From: Chryseobacterium sp. OV279
Lineage (GTDB): Bacteria; Bacteroidota; Bacteroidia; Flavobacteriales; Weeksellaceae
Reading direction: 5' to 3'
Length of the DNA stretch: 64,000 nucleotides
NCBI RefSeq assembly: GCF_900128945.1
Contig: NZ_FQUD01000001.1
Span: 1,663,450-1,727,449 of the forward strand
Part shown: piece after piece, positions 19,265-27,158 of the stretch
Layout: each line of letters opens with the position of its first letter
How positions within the stretch are numbered: position 1 is the first letter of the stretch
Position numbers and translations under genes: made by a program
The notes under the pieces: model-generated
The model's input: the letters and a program-made list of their open reading frames with translations, nothing else
Databases searched by the model: none
What the model was told of the DNA's origin: nothing

Positions 19265-20122
19265 ATGGAATTAGAAAAAGATTTGCCTATGAAAACACAG
19301 AACAAGTCACAATCCAAATCAAAAGTTCCACAAGACGGACTCTTTCCCGAGATCATCCGTAACGATTATCAGGGAAGCCGAAAGCTTAAAGGAAAAAAGG
19401 CAGTTATTTCAGGTGGAGACAGCGGAATAGGACAGGCAGTAGCCGTTCATTTTGCAAGAGAAGGAGCAGATGTTGCGATCATTTACAAAGAAAGCGATGA
19501 TGATGCTAAAGAAACAAAAAGACTGGTAGAAAAAGAAGGTCAGCAATGTACCGTGATCAAAGGAGATCTTACAAAAAAAGCATTCAGGATAAAATGTGCA
19601 GAAAAGATAAAAGATAACTGGAAAAGTCTCGATATCCTGGTCAATAACGCCGGAATCCATACTTCAAAGAACAGTCTTGAAAAGATCACCGATGAGCAGA
19701 TTCAGGAAACTTTTAATACCAATATCATTTCTATGATTTCTCTGACGAGAAATTTTCTGCCTTTGATGGGAGAAGGAGGCCGGATCATCTGTACGACGTC
19801 GGTCACGGCGTATCGGGGAAGTGAACATTTGATTGATTATGCCGCAACGAAAGGAGCTATTTTATCTTTCATCCGTTCGCTGTCAGCCAATCTTGCCGAA
19901 AAGAAAATATTGGTCAATGGAATTGCTCCCGGACCTATATGGACACCACTGGTAAAAGAAGCTTTCGATGATCTGTCAACATTTGGAAAAGATACACCCC
20001 TGAAACGGGCAGGACAGCCTTCAGAAGTCGCTCCGGCTTATGTTTTTCTGGCTTCCAGAGATGCAGATTACATCACCGGAGAAGTGATTCATATTAATGG
20101 AGGAGATTTCGTCGGAGGCTAG
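19265..20122 (+). CDS. SDR family oxidoreductase, long N-terminus
   Basis: Protein of 285 residues from ATG 19265; ATG 19289 (MKTQNKSQSK) is an equally possible start. After a polar lead (PQDGLFPEIIRNDYQGSRKLKGK) typical of the YhdF/YdaD-type stress SDRs come GGDSGIGQAVA (NAD(P) binding), NNAGIH, the catalytic TSVTAYRGS and YAATKGAI, and YITGEVIHINGGDFVGG. Related proteins in Bacillus belong to general-stress regulons (family knowledge). Substrate unknown. Confidence 0.9.
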   Translation: MELEKDLPMKTQNKSQSKSKVPQDGLFPEIIRNDYQGSRKLKGKKAVISGGDSGIGQAVAVHFAREGADVAIIYKESDDDAKETKRLVEKEGQQCTVIKGDLTKKAFRIKCAEKIKDNWKSLDILVNNAGIHTSKNSLEKITDEQIQETFNTNIISMISLTRNFLPLMGEGGRIICTTSVTAYRGSEHLIDYAATKGAILSFIRSLSANLAEKKILVNGIAPGPIWTPLVKEAFDDLSTFGKDTPLKRAGQPSEVAPAYVFLASRDADYITGEVIHINGGDFVGG

Positions 20123-20292
20123 AATGAGAAGTTAGAAGCTAGAGATTAGAAGTTAGAAAATAGAAGTTATAACGACCAATAGTAGTATTTTTGACATCTA
20201 GCATCTAGCATCTAGCATCTAGCATCTGATATCTTGATTCCTGGCTATATCCTCAAAACTAATTTCTAACCTCTAATATCTAACCTCTAAAT
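20120..20292. repeat. Intergenic short repeats including (TAGCATC)x4
   Basis: This gap is built of GAAGTTAGAAG-like units at 20128-20168, a perfect array of about four TAGCATC heptamers at 20198-20227, and CTAACCTCTAA-like units at 20264-20290 that are roughly complementary to the first block. No gene is seen. Confidence 0.8.
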
Positions 20293-20301
20293 AAAGAAGC
20301 A

Positions 20302-20730
20302 ATGCAAAAAATATTTTTTGAAATCCAGATCGATGCACCCAATGAAAGAGTATGGGATGTACTATGGAGTGATATCACATACAGACAGTGGACGACAGCT
20401 TTCACAGAAGGTTCCTTTTATCAGGGAACATTTGAAGAAGGAAGCATCATGAAGTTTTTCGATCCCAATAATAACGGGATGTACAGCCGTGTTGAAAAAA
20501 ATATTCCCCATAAAGAATTAAAGCTCCTGCACCTTGGAGAAATTTATGACGGTGTAGAAGCCCCTCAGGATTGGGGTGAAGCCACGGAAGCTTATATTTT
20601 GGAAGAAACAGAAACGGGAACCATTTTGAAAATTGAAATTCAGACCCCTGAAGAGTTTAAATCATTTTTTGAAGAGAAATTCCCGGTCGCCTTGGGAATT
20701 GTGAAAAATCTTTCAGAAATTCAATTATAA
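20302..20730 (+). CDS. SRPBCC / AHSA1-like protein
   Basis: Protein of 142 residues: FEIQIDAPNERVWDVLWSDITYRQW at the start and EFKSFFEEKFPVALGIVKNLSEIQ at the end. It is clearly paralogous to the next gene (shared API/APLQ-VWDVLW, W-EATEAYIL-type middle), so the pair arose by local duplication. Likely a ligand-binding cytoplasmic protein. Gap to the next gene is 33 bases. Confidence 0.87.
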   Translation: MQKIFFEIQIDAPNERVWDVLWSDITYRQWTTAFTEGSFYQGTFEEGSIMKFFDPNNNGMYSRVEKNIPHKELKLLHLGEIYDGVEAPQDWGEATEAYILEETETGTILKIEIQTPEEFKSFFEEKFPVALGIVKNLSEIQL

Positions 20731-20763
20731 ACCACCAATATAAAAATTACAAAAACTTAAAAT

Positions 20764-21207
20764 ATGGAAACCTTATCTTACGAAATTGTTATCAACGCCC
20801 CACTACAGAAAGTATGGGACGTTCTCTGGACCCCAGAAACCTATACCGAATGGACTCAGTTTTTCGGTCCGGGATCTGTCATGAAATCAGACTGGGAAGT
20901 TGGTGGAAAAACGTATTTTGTGAATGCAGAAGGAGAAGGAATGGTCTCAACCATTGACAGCATTGATGAGCCCAATCAGGTTATTTTTAAACACCTTGGG
21001 ATGGTAGACAAAGAAGGCAACGAAGATATACACAGCAAAGAAGTAATGGAATGGAGCGGTGCTTTCGAAAAATACATCCTTATTGATTTGGAAGGAAAAA
21101 CCAAGCTTCATGCTGAAGTACAGGTCGATAAAGAATGGAAAGATCATCTGGATACGGGATTTATAAAAGGCCTTGATGTGGTAAAAAACCTTGCCGAGAA
21201 TAAATAA
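20764..21207 (+). CDS. SRPBCC / AHSA1-like protein, paralogue of preceding gene
   Basis: Protein of 147 residues with YEIVINAPLQKVWDVLWTPETYTEW, FGPGSVMKSDWEVGGKTYF and HLGMVDKEGNEDIHSKEV, ending in WKDHLDTGFIKGLDVVKNLAEN. The start-like fold and tandem duplication with the upstream gene are clear. A terminator hairpin follows 26 bases after the stop. Confidence 0.88.
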   Translation: METLSYEIVINAPLQKVWDVLWTPETYTEWTQFFGPGSVMKSDWEVGGKTYFVNAEGEGMVSTIDSIDEPNQVIFKHLGMVDKEGNEDIHSKEVMEWSGAFEKYILIDLEGKTKLHAEVQVDKEWKDHLDTGFIKGLDVVKNLAENK

Positions 21208-21232
21208 TCCGTACCTTTATTTAACAAAAAAT

Positions 21233-21266
21233 AACCTTATAGATTTCAAAAGTCTGTAAGGTTTTA
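21233..21266 (+). terminator. Terminator after the SRPBCC pair
   Basis: AACCTTATAGA pairs with TCTGTAAGGTT (one mismatch), then a short T-rich tail. Confidence 0.7.
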
Positions 21267-21322
21267 TATTGATATCATGGGAAGATGCAGTATCTTTCTA
21301 ATTACTTTTAATAAATAACAAT

Positions 21323-21781
21323 ATGAAATTATTAAGCATCCTTTTCGGAACATTTCTTCTCGCTCTGGTGGCCACATTTGCCATTCAGGGAAAGCCTGAT
21401 TTTTTATTCTCCGGGAATCTGGGAATGGCTGTATTCATCATATTCACAGGATTTTCTCACTTTAAATTTCAGAAAGGAATGGCGATGATGATTCCTGAAT
21501 TGGTTCCCGGAAAAATGTTCTGGGTCCATTTTACAGGAGTTATTGAAATCGCTGCGGGAATAGGGTTGATGATCCCATCCATACGGGAGCTGACGGCGAT
21601 AATGCTGATTATTTTTTATGTTTTGGTTTTCATCGCCAACATCAATTCTTCAAAGAAAAAGATCAATATTTTCAAGGCAGACTACACCGGTCCAGGAATG
21701 AATTATCTCTATAAAGAGCGAATTCCGATGCAGATTATTTTAATAGTCTGGACGTGGTATTTTGGGATTTATTTGAACTAA
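21323..21781 (+). CDS. DoxX-like integral membrane protein
   Basis: Protein of 152 residues with four hydrophobic segments (about 4-22, 34-50, 68-84, 91-107) plus a C-terminal one near 135-150. The arrangement SHFKFQKGMAMMIPELVPG then FTGVIEIAAGIGLMIP is that of DoxX/DUF-type small membrane proteins. Known relatives are linked to thiol stress or quinone handling in a few species; nothing here fixes a role. Confidence 0.8.
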   Translation: MKLLSILFGTFLLALVATFAIQGKPDFLFSGNLGMAVFIIFTGFSHFKFQKGMAMMIPELVPGKMFWVHFTGVIEIAAGIGLMIPSIRELTAIMLIIFYVLVFIANINSSKKKINIFKADYTGPGMNYLYKERIPMQIILIVWTWYFGIYLN

Positions 21782-21962
21782 TGATTTTTAGTAAAAAAAA
21801 CATTTACTTAATATTAATGGATTATATTTTTCTATAAATATATTTTTTTAATGAATATATGATGATTTGTGTAACGTATTGAGATGAAGTGCGTCATATT
21901 AAGCAAAAGGTTTTATCGTTTTTAAAATCTTTATGTACCACCTAACCTCAAAACATGAATCT

Positions 21963-23969
21963 ATGAATCTAAATGCAAAATTTTTTGGTGCGGCTCAAAT
22001 CGTACTGTCAGCAATAATGATGAATGCACAGACTTCAACGGCAAAACTGCCGGGCGACCCTACGCTCCCTTCTTCCAAAGAAACTCTGGATAAATTAATT
22101 TCCTACGATAAAGGAAACTTCAAGTACAAAGTAGAAGACTATTTCGCAAGACCGAATGCTTCGCAGTTTAAAATTTCCCCGGACGGACAGTATCTTTCCT
22201 ACAAAGAAAAAGATGCAGATAAAAAAAATCATGTCTATGTAAAAGAACTAAAAACTGGGAAAATTACAAAAGCCATCGTAGAAAAAGATGATCTAATCGG
22301 GGGCTATGGCTGGTTGGATAAAAAAAGACTCTTCTACACCCAGGATAAAGGAGGAAATGAAAATAACCATTTGTACGCAGTAGATATTGATGGGAAGAAT
22401 CTTAAGGATCTGACTCCTTTTGACGGAGTGACCCTGAATTACGCAGATGTTATTAAGGATACAGAATTTGTGATCGTTGCCCTGAATAAGAACAACAAGC
22501 AGATCTTTGAACCTTATAAAGTTAATTTCAATACCGGTGAAATGACCCAGCTTTATGAAAATAAAGATGTTAATAATCCTATTGATGGCTATATTTTTGA
22601 CAAGAAAGGGAATATGCGTGGATACACCGTTCTGGAAAACGGATTGACGACTAAAACCTATTACAAAGATTTAGACATAGGGAAATTTAACCTGATAAAA
22701 TCCACAGACTGGAAAAATACCTTCAGTATTATAGGATTAAACGATAATTCCAAAAATAAGGATGAAGCGTATGTAGTCACTGATTTAGATAGTGATAAAG
22801 CCAGAATTGTACTGTATGATCTAAAGAAAAATGCGATCATAAAAGAAGTATATTCCAATCCTGTATACGATGTAAGTTCAATAAGCACAGCCCGGAAAAA
22901 CAGGAATTACGAACTGGACTATATAAGTTATACCGGAGTTAAAGGTGAGACAATTCCTGTAAGTAAGTTTTACAAAGAGGTTCACGATCAATTAAAAGCG
23001 GAATTCAAAGACAAAGAATTTTCCGTAGTTTCTTCTGATGATAATGAGGAGAAATTATTGGTAGTGGTTGGCAGTGACAGGCTTTACGGGAATTATTATG
23101 AATATGATACAAAATCTAAGAAGCTAAAACTTCTGTACAATCTGATGCCTCAGCTGAAAGAAGAAGATATGGCTGAAATGAAGCCTATTGAATTCAAAAG
23201 CAGAGACGGCCTTACCATCCGTGGATATATTACCATGCCTAAGGATGCGGTTAATGGTAAGAAAGTTCCATTGATTGTTAATCCTCACGGTGGTCCACAA
23301 GGAGTCAGAGACAACTGGGGTTTCAATCCTGAAGATCAGCTTTTTGCCAGTAGAGGATATGCCACACTGCACGTGAATTTCAGAATTTCCGGTGGCTATG
23401 GAAAAGAATTCCAGCAATCAGGATACAAGCAGATCGGACGTAAAGCAATGGATGATGTGGAAGATGGAGTAAAATATGTCATCGAGCAAGGTTGGATCGA
23501 TAAAAATAAAATTGCGATCTATGGAGGAAGCCACGGTGGATATGCAACACTAATGGGGCTAATTAAAACGCCTGATCTGTATTCTTGCGGTGTAGATTAT
23601 GTGGGCGTTTCCAATATCTTCACATTCTTTGAATCTTTCCCTGAATACTGGAAGCCGTACAAAGAAATGGTAAAACAAATCTGGTATGACCTGGATAATC
23701 CTGAAGAAGCGAAAATCGCGAAAGAAGTTTCTCCAGTGTTCCATATCGATAAGATTAAAAAGCCTTTATTTGTAGTGCAGGGTGCGAATGATCCAAGAGT
23801 AAATATCAATGAATCAGACCAGATCGTAAAAGCAATGCGTGCAAAAGGAGTAGAAGTTCCCTACATGGTAAAATATGATGAAGGTCACGGATTCAGAAAA
23901 GAACCCAACAGAATAGAACTCTACAAATATATGATGGGTTTCTTTGCCGAAAATTTCAACAAGAAATAA
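21963..23969 (+). CDS. S9 family prolyl oligopeptidase-type peptidase, secreted
   Basis: Protein of 668 residues from ATG 21963, chosen because it places a signal peptide (FFGAAQIVLSAIMMNAQ) at the N-terminus; the earlier ATG 21933 would bury it. The beta-propeller half is followed by the hydrolase half with PLIVNPHGGPQGVRDNWGF, the nucleophile GGSHGGYATLMGL, an Asp in VVQGANDPRVN and a His in DEGHGFRK. It cleaves peptides in the periplasm, probably after Pro or Ala (family knowledge). Monocistronic, with a terminator. Confidence 0.93.
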   Translation: MNLNAKFFGAAQIVLSAIMMNAQTSTAKLPGDPTLPSSKETLDKLISYDKGNFKYKVEDYFARPNASQFKISPDGQYLSYKEKDADKKNHVYVKELKTGKITKAIVEKDDLIGGYGWLDKKRLFYTQDKGGNENNHLYAVDIDGKNLKDLTPFDGVTLNYADVIKDTEFVIVALNKNNKQIFEPYKVNFNTGEMTQLYENKDVNNPIDGYIFDKKGNMRGYTVLENGLTTKTYYKDLDIGKFNLIKSTDWKNTFSIIGLNDNSKNKDEAYVVTDLDSDKARIVLYDLKKNAIIKEVYSNPVYDVSSISTARKNRNYELDYISYTGVKGETIPVSKFYKEVHDQLKAEFKDKEFSVVSSDDNEEKLLVVVGSDRLYGNYYEYDTKSKKLKLLYNLMPQLKEEDMAEMKPIEFKSRDGLTIRGYITMPKDAVNGKKVPLIVNPHGGPQGVRDNWGFNPEDQLFASRGYATLHVNFRISGGYGKEFQQSGYKQIGRKAMDDVEDGVKYVIEQGWIDKNKIAIYGGSHGGYATLMGLIKTPDLYSCGVDYVGVSNIFTFFESFPEYWKPYKEMVKQIWYDLDNPEEAKIAKEVSPVFHIDKIKKPLFVVQGANDPRVNINESDQIVKAMRAKGVEVPYMVKYDEGHGFRKEPNRIELYKYMMGFFAENFNKK

Positions 23970-23992
23970 TACATGTTTTATATAATTATAGG

Positions 23993-24023
23993 AACGGAGA
24001 GTGTAATGCTTTCCGTTTTTTTT
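23993..24023 (+). terminator. Terminator of the S9 peptidase gene
   Basis: AACGGAGAG pairs with CTTTCCGTT (one mismatch) around a short loop and is followed by T8. Confidence 0.8.
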
Positions 24024-24312
24024 GTGATAGAGTCAAGATGCTAGATTTCAGACATCAGACATCAGATTTTAGATTAAGGTAGAGGTTTAGGTTGAAGAGG
24101 AGATTAAGTGGAAATCATGTAACATTCAAAAAGTCAATAGTCATAATTCACCAGCTTGTAACACACATATTCCGTATCATATTTTTAATGTTCCGGTTTT
24201 CATCTTCTATTCTCTAACTCACAAACCCTTTCTACAAAAGAAAATCTCAACAGTCAATAATTTTTTTTTACATTTATTAAAGTAAAACCAAAAGGCAGAT
24301 CGTCATAGCAAT
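24024..24312. other. Gene-free gap with short repeats
   Basis: The gap holds CAGACATCAGACATCAGATTT-like triplets near 24050 and AT-rich sequence. No ORF or hairpin of note; the sigma-factor promoter is probably near 24270, where TACATTTA is a 7/8 match to the -7 box. Confidence 0.4.
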
Positions 24313-24891
24313 ATGGAGGTTGTCGAAGAAATAACAGTGCCACAGGAGGAGAAAGCAAGTATCATCTCACAAACCGTTTCAAAGTACGGAGGAAAGCTGA
24401 TGTCTTATATTCGTCCGAAAGTGAAAAACACTGAAGATGCGGAAGATATTCTGCAGGAAGTGTGGTTCCAGTTCAGCAGTCTGACCAATCTTTCGGAGAT
24501 TGTGAATGTCGGCGGCTGGCTGTACAGAGTGACTGCTAATAAAATCACAGACCGTTACCGCAAAAAGAAAACCGAAAATCTTGAAGATTTCGTGTATGAA
24601 GACGAAGATGGAAGTTTTTCTATCAAGGATATCTTATTGCTGGACGAGAGTGCCGGACCTGAAGTGAAAATGTTTCAGGACGAGATATGGAAAAAGCTGT
24701 TTGAGGCACTGGACGAACTTCCTGAGAAACAAAGGTTAGTGTACGTAGAAAACGAACTGAACGACAAAACCCTGCAGCAGATCGCTGACGAACAGGGCGA
24801 AAATATCAAAACCATTATCAGTAGGAAAAATTATGCTGTGAAGCATTTAAGAAACAGACTGAGAAGATTATACGAAGATTTAAATAGTTAG
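24313..24891 (+). CDS. ECF-type RNA polymerase sigma factor
   Basis: Protein of 192 residues. Region 2 is visible in KLMSYIRPKVKNTEDAEDILQEVWFQF and region 2.4 in GWLYRVTANKITDRYRKKK. Region 4 is LPEKQRLVYVENELNDKTLQQIADEQGENIKTIISRKNYAVKHLR. There is no obvious anti-sigma gene; instead two small proteins follow in tight order (13 and 90 bases), one with two membrane helices. They are the best candidates for regulators or targets of this factor. Confidence 0.92.
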   Translation: MEVVEEITVPQEEKASIISQTVSKYGGKLMSYIRPKVKNTEDAEDILQEVWFQFSSLTNLSEIVNVGGWLYRVTANKITDRYRKKKTENLEDFVYEDEDGSFSIKDILLLDESAGPEVKMFQDEIWKKLFEALDELPEKQRLVYVENELNDKTLQQIADEQGENIKTIISRKNYAVKHLRNRLRRLYEDLNS

Positions 24892-24904
24892 TAAAGAAGA
24901 AATT

Positions 24905-25237
24905 ATGAATCATAAACACAAAAAAGGCTGGATTTTTTTATTCTTATGTCCGCCGCTGATCTTACTGGCCGTTACTTTCATTGTAATGTCGCTTTGGAAC
25001 TGCCTGCTTCCTGAGATCCTGGGTGTAAAATCCATTACATTCTGGCAGGCGATGGGAATACTCGTCTTAAGTAAAATTCTTTTTGGAGGTTTCCATTTCG
25101 GAAAAGGAATGAGAGATTTCAAAGAAAGAAAAATGAGACAGAGAATGGCTGAACTGTCCCCTGAAGAAAGAGAGAAATTCAAGGAAGTTTGGAGAGATAA
25201 ATGCTCAGGAGGATTCTTCAACAAAAAAAACGGATAA
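24905..25237 (+). CDS. Small membrane protein in sigma-factor operon
   Basis: Protein of 110 residues with two hydrophobic segments (about 9-31 and 43-61) and a charged C-terminal tail rich in K, R and E (MRDFKERKMRQRMAELSPEEREKFKEVWRDKC). The tail resembles the C-terminal acidic-basic helices of small envelope-stress proteins. It begins 13 bases after the sigma factor and may act as an anti-sigma-like partner; that is inference from position. No recognised domain. Confidence 0.7.
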   Translation: MNHKHKKGWIFLFLCPPLILLAVTFIVMSLWNCLLPEILGVKSITFWQAMGILVLSKILFGGFHFGKGMRDFKERKMRQRMAELSPEEREKFKEVWRDKCSGGFFNKKNG

Positions 25238-25327
25238 TTTAAAAATTTTAAGAAGTAGTAAAGTAAAATTGAAATTCATCCGTCTATATAAAAAACAAGA
25301 AGTAGTAAAATTTAAAATTTTGAAAAA

Positions 25328-25594
25328 ATGAAAAATTCAGCATTAAAAGGAGCTCTTGGAGCATTAGCTGTTGTGGGCATCGCATTGGCTGCCAAAAAAA
25401 TAGCCCAGAGAAAAAGATTCATGAAAGGTATTTTTAACGAATACGGAATCAAAGAAAGATCACCATTCGGTTTTGCAGACAGAATCAGAGAAATGGATGA
25501 TGAGCAGTACCAGGAACTGAAAGGAAAGTTCAAAAAAGAATTCTCTTCAAGATGTTGCAGAAAAGACAGTAAGGACAATACTGTAGAAGCATAA
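25328..25594 (+). CDS. Small single-helix protein in sigma-factor operon
   Basis: Protein of 88 residues: hydrophobic segment ALGALAVVGIALAA near 10-24, then a basic stretch and the helix DRIREMDDEQYQELKGKFKKEF that resembles the tail of the preceding protein (SPEEREKFKEVW), ending in two Cys (RCC). The similarity between the two tails suggests that they interact or are related. No database family is recognised by eye. Confidence 0.65.
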   Translation: MKNSALKGALGALAVVGIALAAKKIAQRKRFMKGIFNEYGIKERSPFGFADRIREMDDEQYQELKGKFKKEFSSRCCRKDSKDNTVEA

Positions 25595-25624
25595 GAAGTC
25601 TATAACTAAATTGAAATTGTTTAG

Positions 25625-25666
25625 TTCCGGCGCGGGAAGCAAAGCTTCCCGCGCCGGAATTTTTTT
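25625..25666 (+). terminator. Strong GC-rich hairpin terminator
   Basis: A perfect 16-bp inverted repeat, TTCCGGCGCGGGAAGC and complement, has a 3-base loop and is followed by a T7 run. The stem is far more GC-rich than the surroundings and begins 31 bases after the last gene of the sigma operon. Confidence 0.85.
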
Positions 25667-25673
25667 AGGGAAA

Positions 25674-25698
25674 GGTGGCTTCGGGTGCCTCAGCCACC
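25674..25698. repeat. REP-like hairpin GGTGGCT...AGCCACC
   Basis: GGTGGCT and AGCCACC are exact complements separated by 11 bases. It directly follows the GC-rich terminator and resembles the short dispersed GC-rich palindromes seen in flavobacterial gaps. Confidence 0.6.
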
Positions 25699-25740
25699 AG
25701 AAAAAGCAGGAAAGCTCATAACTACAAAACAAATATCTGA

Positions 25741-25805
25741 ATTATTCACCACAACACCATTGTGGCCATTTGCGAAACATTTGTGTCATTCGTGTTTAAA
25801 AAAGC
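25741..25805. repeat. CACAAAT/ATTTGTG-type palindromic intergenic repeat
   Basis: CCACAACACCATTGTGG, ACATTTGTGTCATTCGTG and TTTAAA match the family of elements found at 35222, 45531, 45820, 52838 and 53315. Confidence 0.6.
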
Positions 25806-25863
25806 ATTAGCATTTTACTGAAATATTCCTCTTAAGAATAAACCCGAAAAAAAAATAATTCCT

Positions 25864-25871
25864 TATTTTTG
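25864..25871 (+). promoter_or_regulatory. -7 promoter element of the J-domain gene
   Basis: TATTTTTG is an exact TAnnTTTG match ending 9 bases before the ATG at 25881, which would give a very short leader. Confidence 0.4.
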
Positions 25872-25880
25872 CCTAGCTCA

Positions 25881-26528
25881 ATGAAAGATTACTACTATTT
25901 TCTCGGGATTTCTCCGGATGCTTCAGAAGAAGACATCAAGAAAGCCTATAGAAAGTTATCTTTAAAATATCATCCCGATAAAAATGACAACGATGATTTC
26001 TTTGCCGGGCGTTTCCGTGAAATTCAGGAAGCTTATGAAATATTGAGTGATTCCGTAAGCAGACGTACTTACGACCAGAATTTAGAGAACCATCAGAAAA
26101 GTTTCAGGTACAATATTCCGCCAAGCATCAAAACGTTTACGGCGAATAAAATTCATGCAAAAAAAGGGGAGGAGATCATCATCAACTGGCAGACAAGCAA
26201 TGCCGATGTGGTGAAAGTATTGCCTTTCGGTCTGGAAAAGCCTTTTGGAGAAAGAATCTTTAAGATTACAGAATTTAAGGACGGGAAATTTCAGATTTTA
26301 CTTCATGCAACCAATTCGCTGCTGCACAAAACGGCAGTACAGGGAATCACCATTACGGAAGTCTTTGAGAATGATGGCGCTCAGTTTAAAAGCAGCGTAG
26401 AGGAAATGTTCAAGCCTCAGCCCAGAACACGGATCAATAAATCAGGCCAGCCAAAGATCATGATGCTGATCTGGGGAATTATTATTCTGGCGTTGGCGGT
26501 ATATTTTTTAGTCAGGAATTTTGGCTAA
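25881..26528 (+). CDS. Membrane-anchored J-domain protein
   Basis: Protein of 215 residues from ATG 25881; the earlier in-frame TTG at 25869 is not needed. The J domain covers residues 1-65 with [33 protein letters not shown] and the catalytic HPD. It lacks the Gly/Phe and zinc-finger parts of DnaJ. The C-terminal 20 residues form a membrane helix ([19 protein letters not shown]), so it probably recruits DnaK to the membrane. The middle (about 80-170) resembles a beta-rich domain without a known name. It ends directly against the convergent small gene at 26529. Confidence 0.88.
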   Translation: MKDYYYFLGISPDASEEDIKKAYRKLSLKYHPDKNDNDDFFAGRFREIQEAYEILSDSVSRRTYDQNLENHQKSFRYNIPPSIKTFTANKIHAKKGEEIIINWQTSNADVVKVLPFGLEKPFGERIFKITEFKDGKFQILLHATNSLLHKTAVQGITITEVFENDGAQFKSSVEEMFKPQPRTRINKSGQPKIMMLIWGIIILALAVYFLVRNFG

Positions 26529-26681
26529 TTAAGCCATCTTTTTTCTTCCCGGACACTTTTTACATCTCTTTCCTTTCTTGAACTTTTTGCAGCAGGATTT
26601 CTTTTCACAATACATATCTTCATTATTAAATGCAAATACAGGAGCTAAAGGCGGTACTTTAAACGGGACAATCATATTCAT
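26529..26681 (-). CDS. 50-residue Cys/Lys-rich small protein
   Basis: Minus-strand ORF from ATG 26681 to TAA 26529. The first half is hydrophobic (IVPFKVPPLAPVFAF) and the second half is CEKKSCCKKFKKGKRCKKC, five Cys at residues 25, 30, 31, 40 and 43 among many Lys. The Cys spacing suggests a metal site, and the basic surface suggests nucleic-acid or anionic-ligand binding. ORF codon use resembles neighbours. Its stop lies against that of the J-domain gene, a convergent arrangement without overlap. No family recognised; it is called because the pattern is too structured for chance. Confidence 0.6.
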   Translation of the reverse strand: MNMIVPFKVPPLAPVFAFNNEDMYCEKKSCCKKFKKGKRCKKCPGRKKMA

Positions 26682-27158
26682 GCTACAAATATATTAATTT
26701 AGAATAAATATAATTAATAAAATTTCATAAAATTGACAATGCCTGTTGATCAGAGTATTCCGTGATAATTGTCAACCTTATTTTTGATGAAAAATGAAGA
26801 TTTTAGAAGCATCCGACCTCCCGAAAAGTGAAATAACATCACATTAAAAAAGTTCTGAATACAGATTTGTTTAAATGAATCTGATGATTATTGGTGATCC
26901 ATTATGAACTCAATATGTATTTATTTTAAACATCCATCGCATAAATTCTAATTTTTAATACTGATTCAATAAAACATTATGATAGAGATTGGAGAATAAA
27001 CAGGTTAATTTTTAAGTATTAAATAATTATTAGAGTAATTTATCTTAAAAATGATATAGATTTTCGTTATTGTTTTGACAATTTTGAACTGTTGTACAAT
27101 CGTTTAAAAAAACGTAATTTTACGAATCTTTTTTACGAACAAAATCTAATAAATAAAA
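26682..27158. other. Gene-free AT-rich gap upstream of gcvP
   Basis: No ORF of note. I looked for a glycine riboswitch and found no convincing helices. The only recognised element is the -33/-7 pair near the end. Confidence 0.5.
27092..27122 (+). promoter_or_regulatory. Promoter of gcvP
   Basis: TTG at 27092-27094, a 20-base spacer, then TAATTTTA at 27115-27122 (7 of 8 matches to TAnnTTTG). The ATG is at 27159. Confidence 0.45.

Noticed and set aside
26682..27158. Glycine riboswitch before gcvP
   Set aside because: No conserved glycine-aptamer helices or tandem arrangement could be recognised in the gap.
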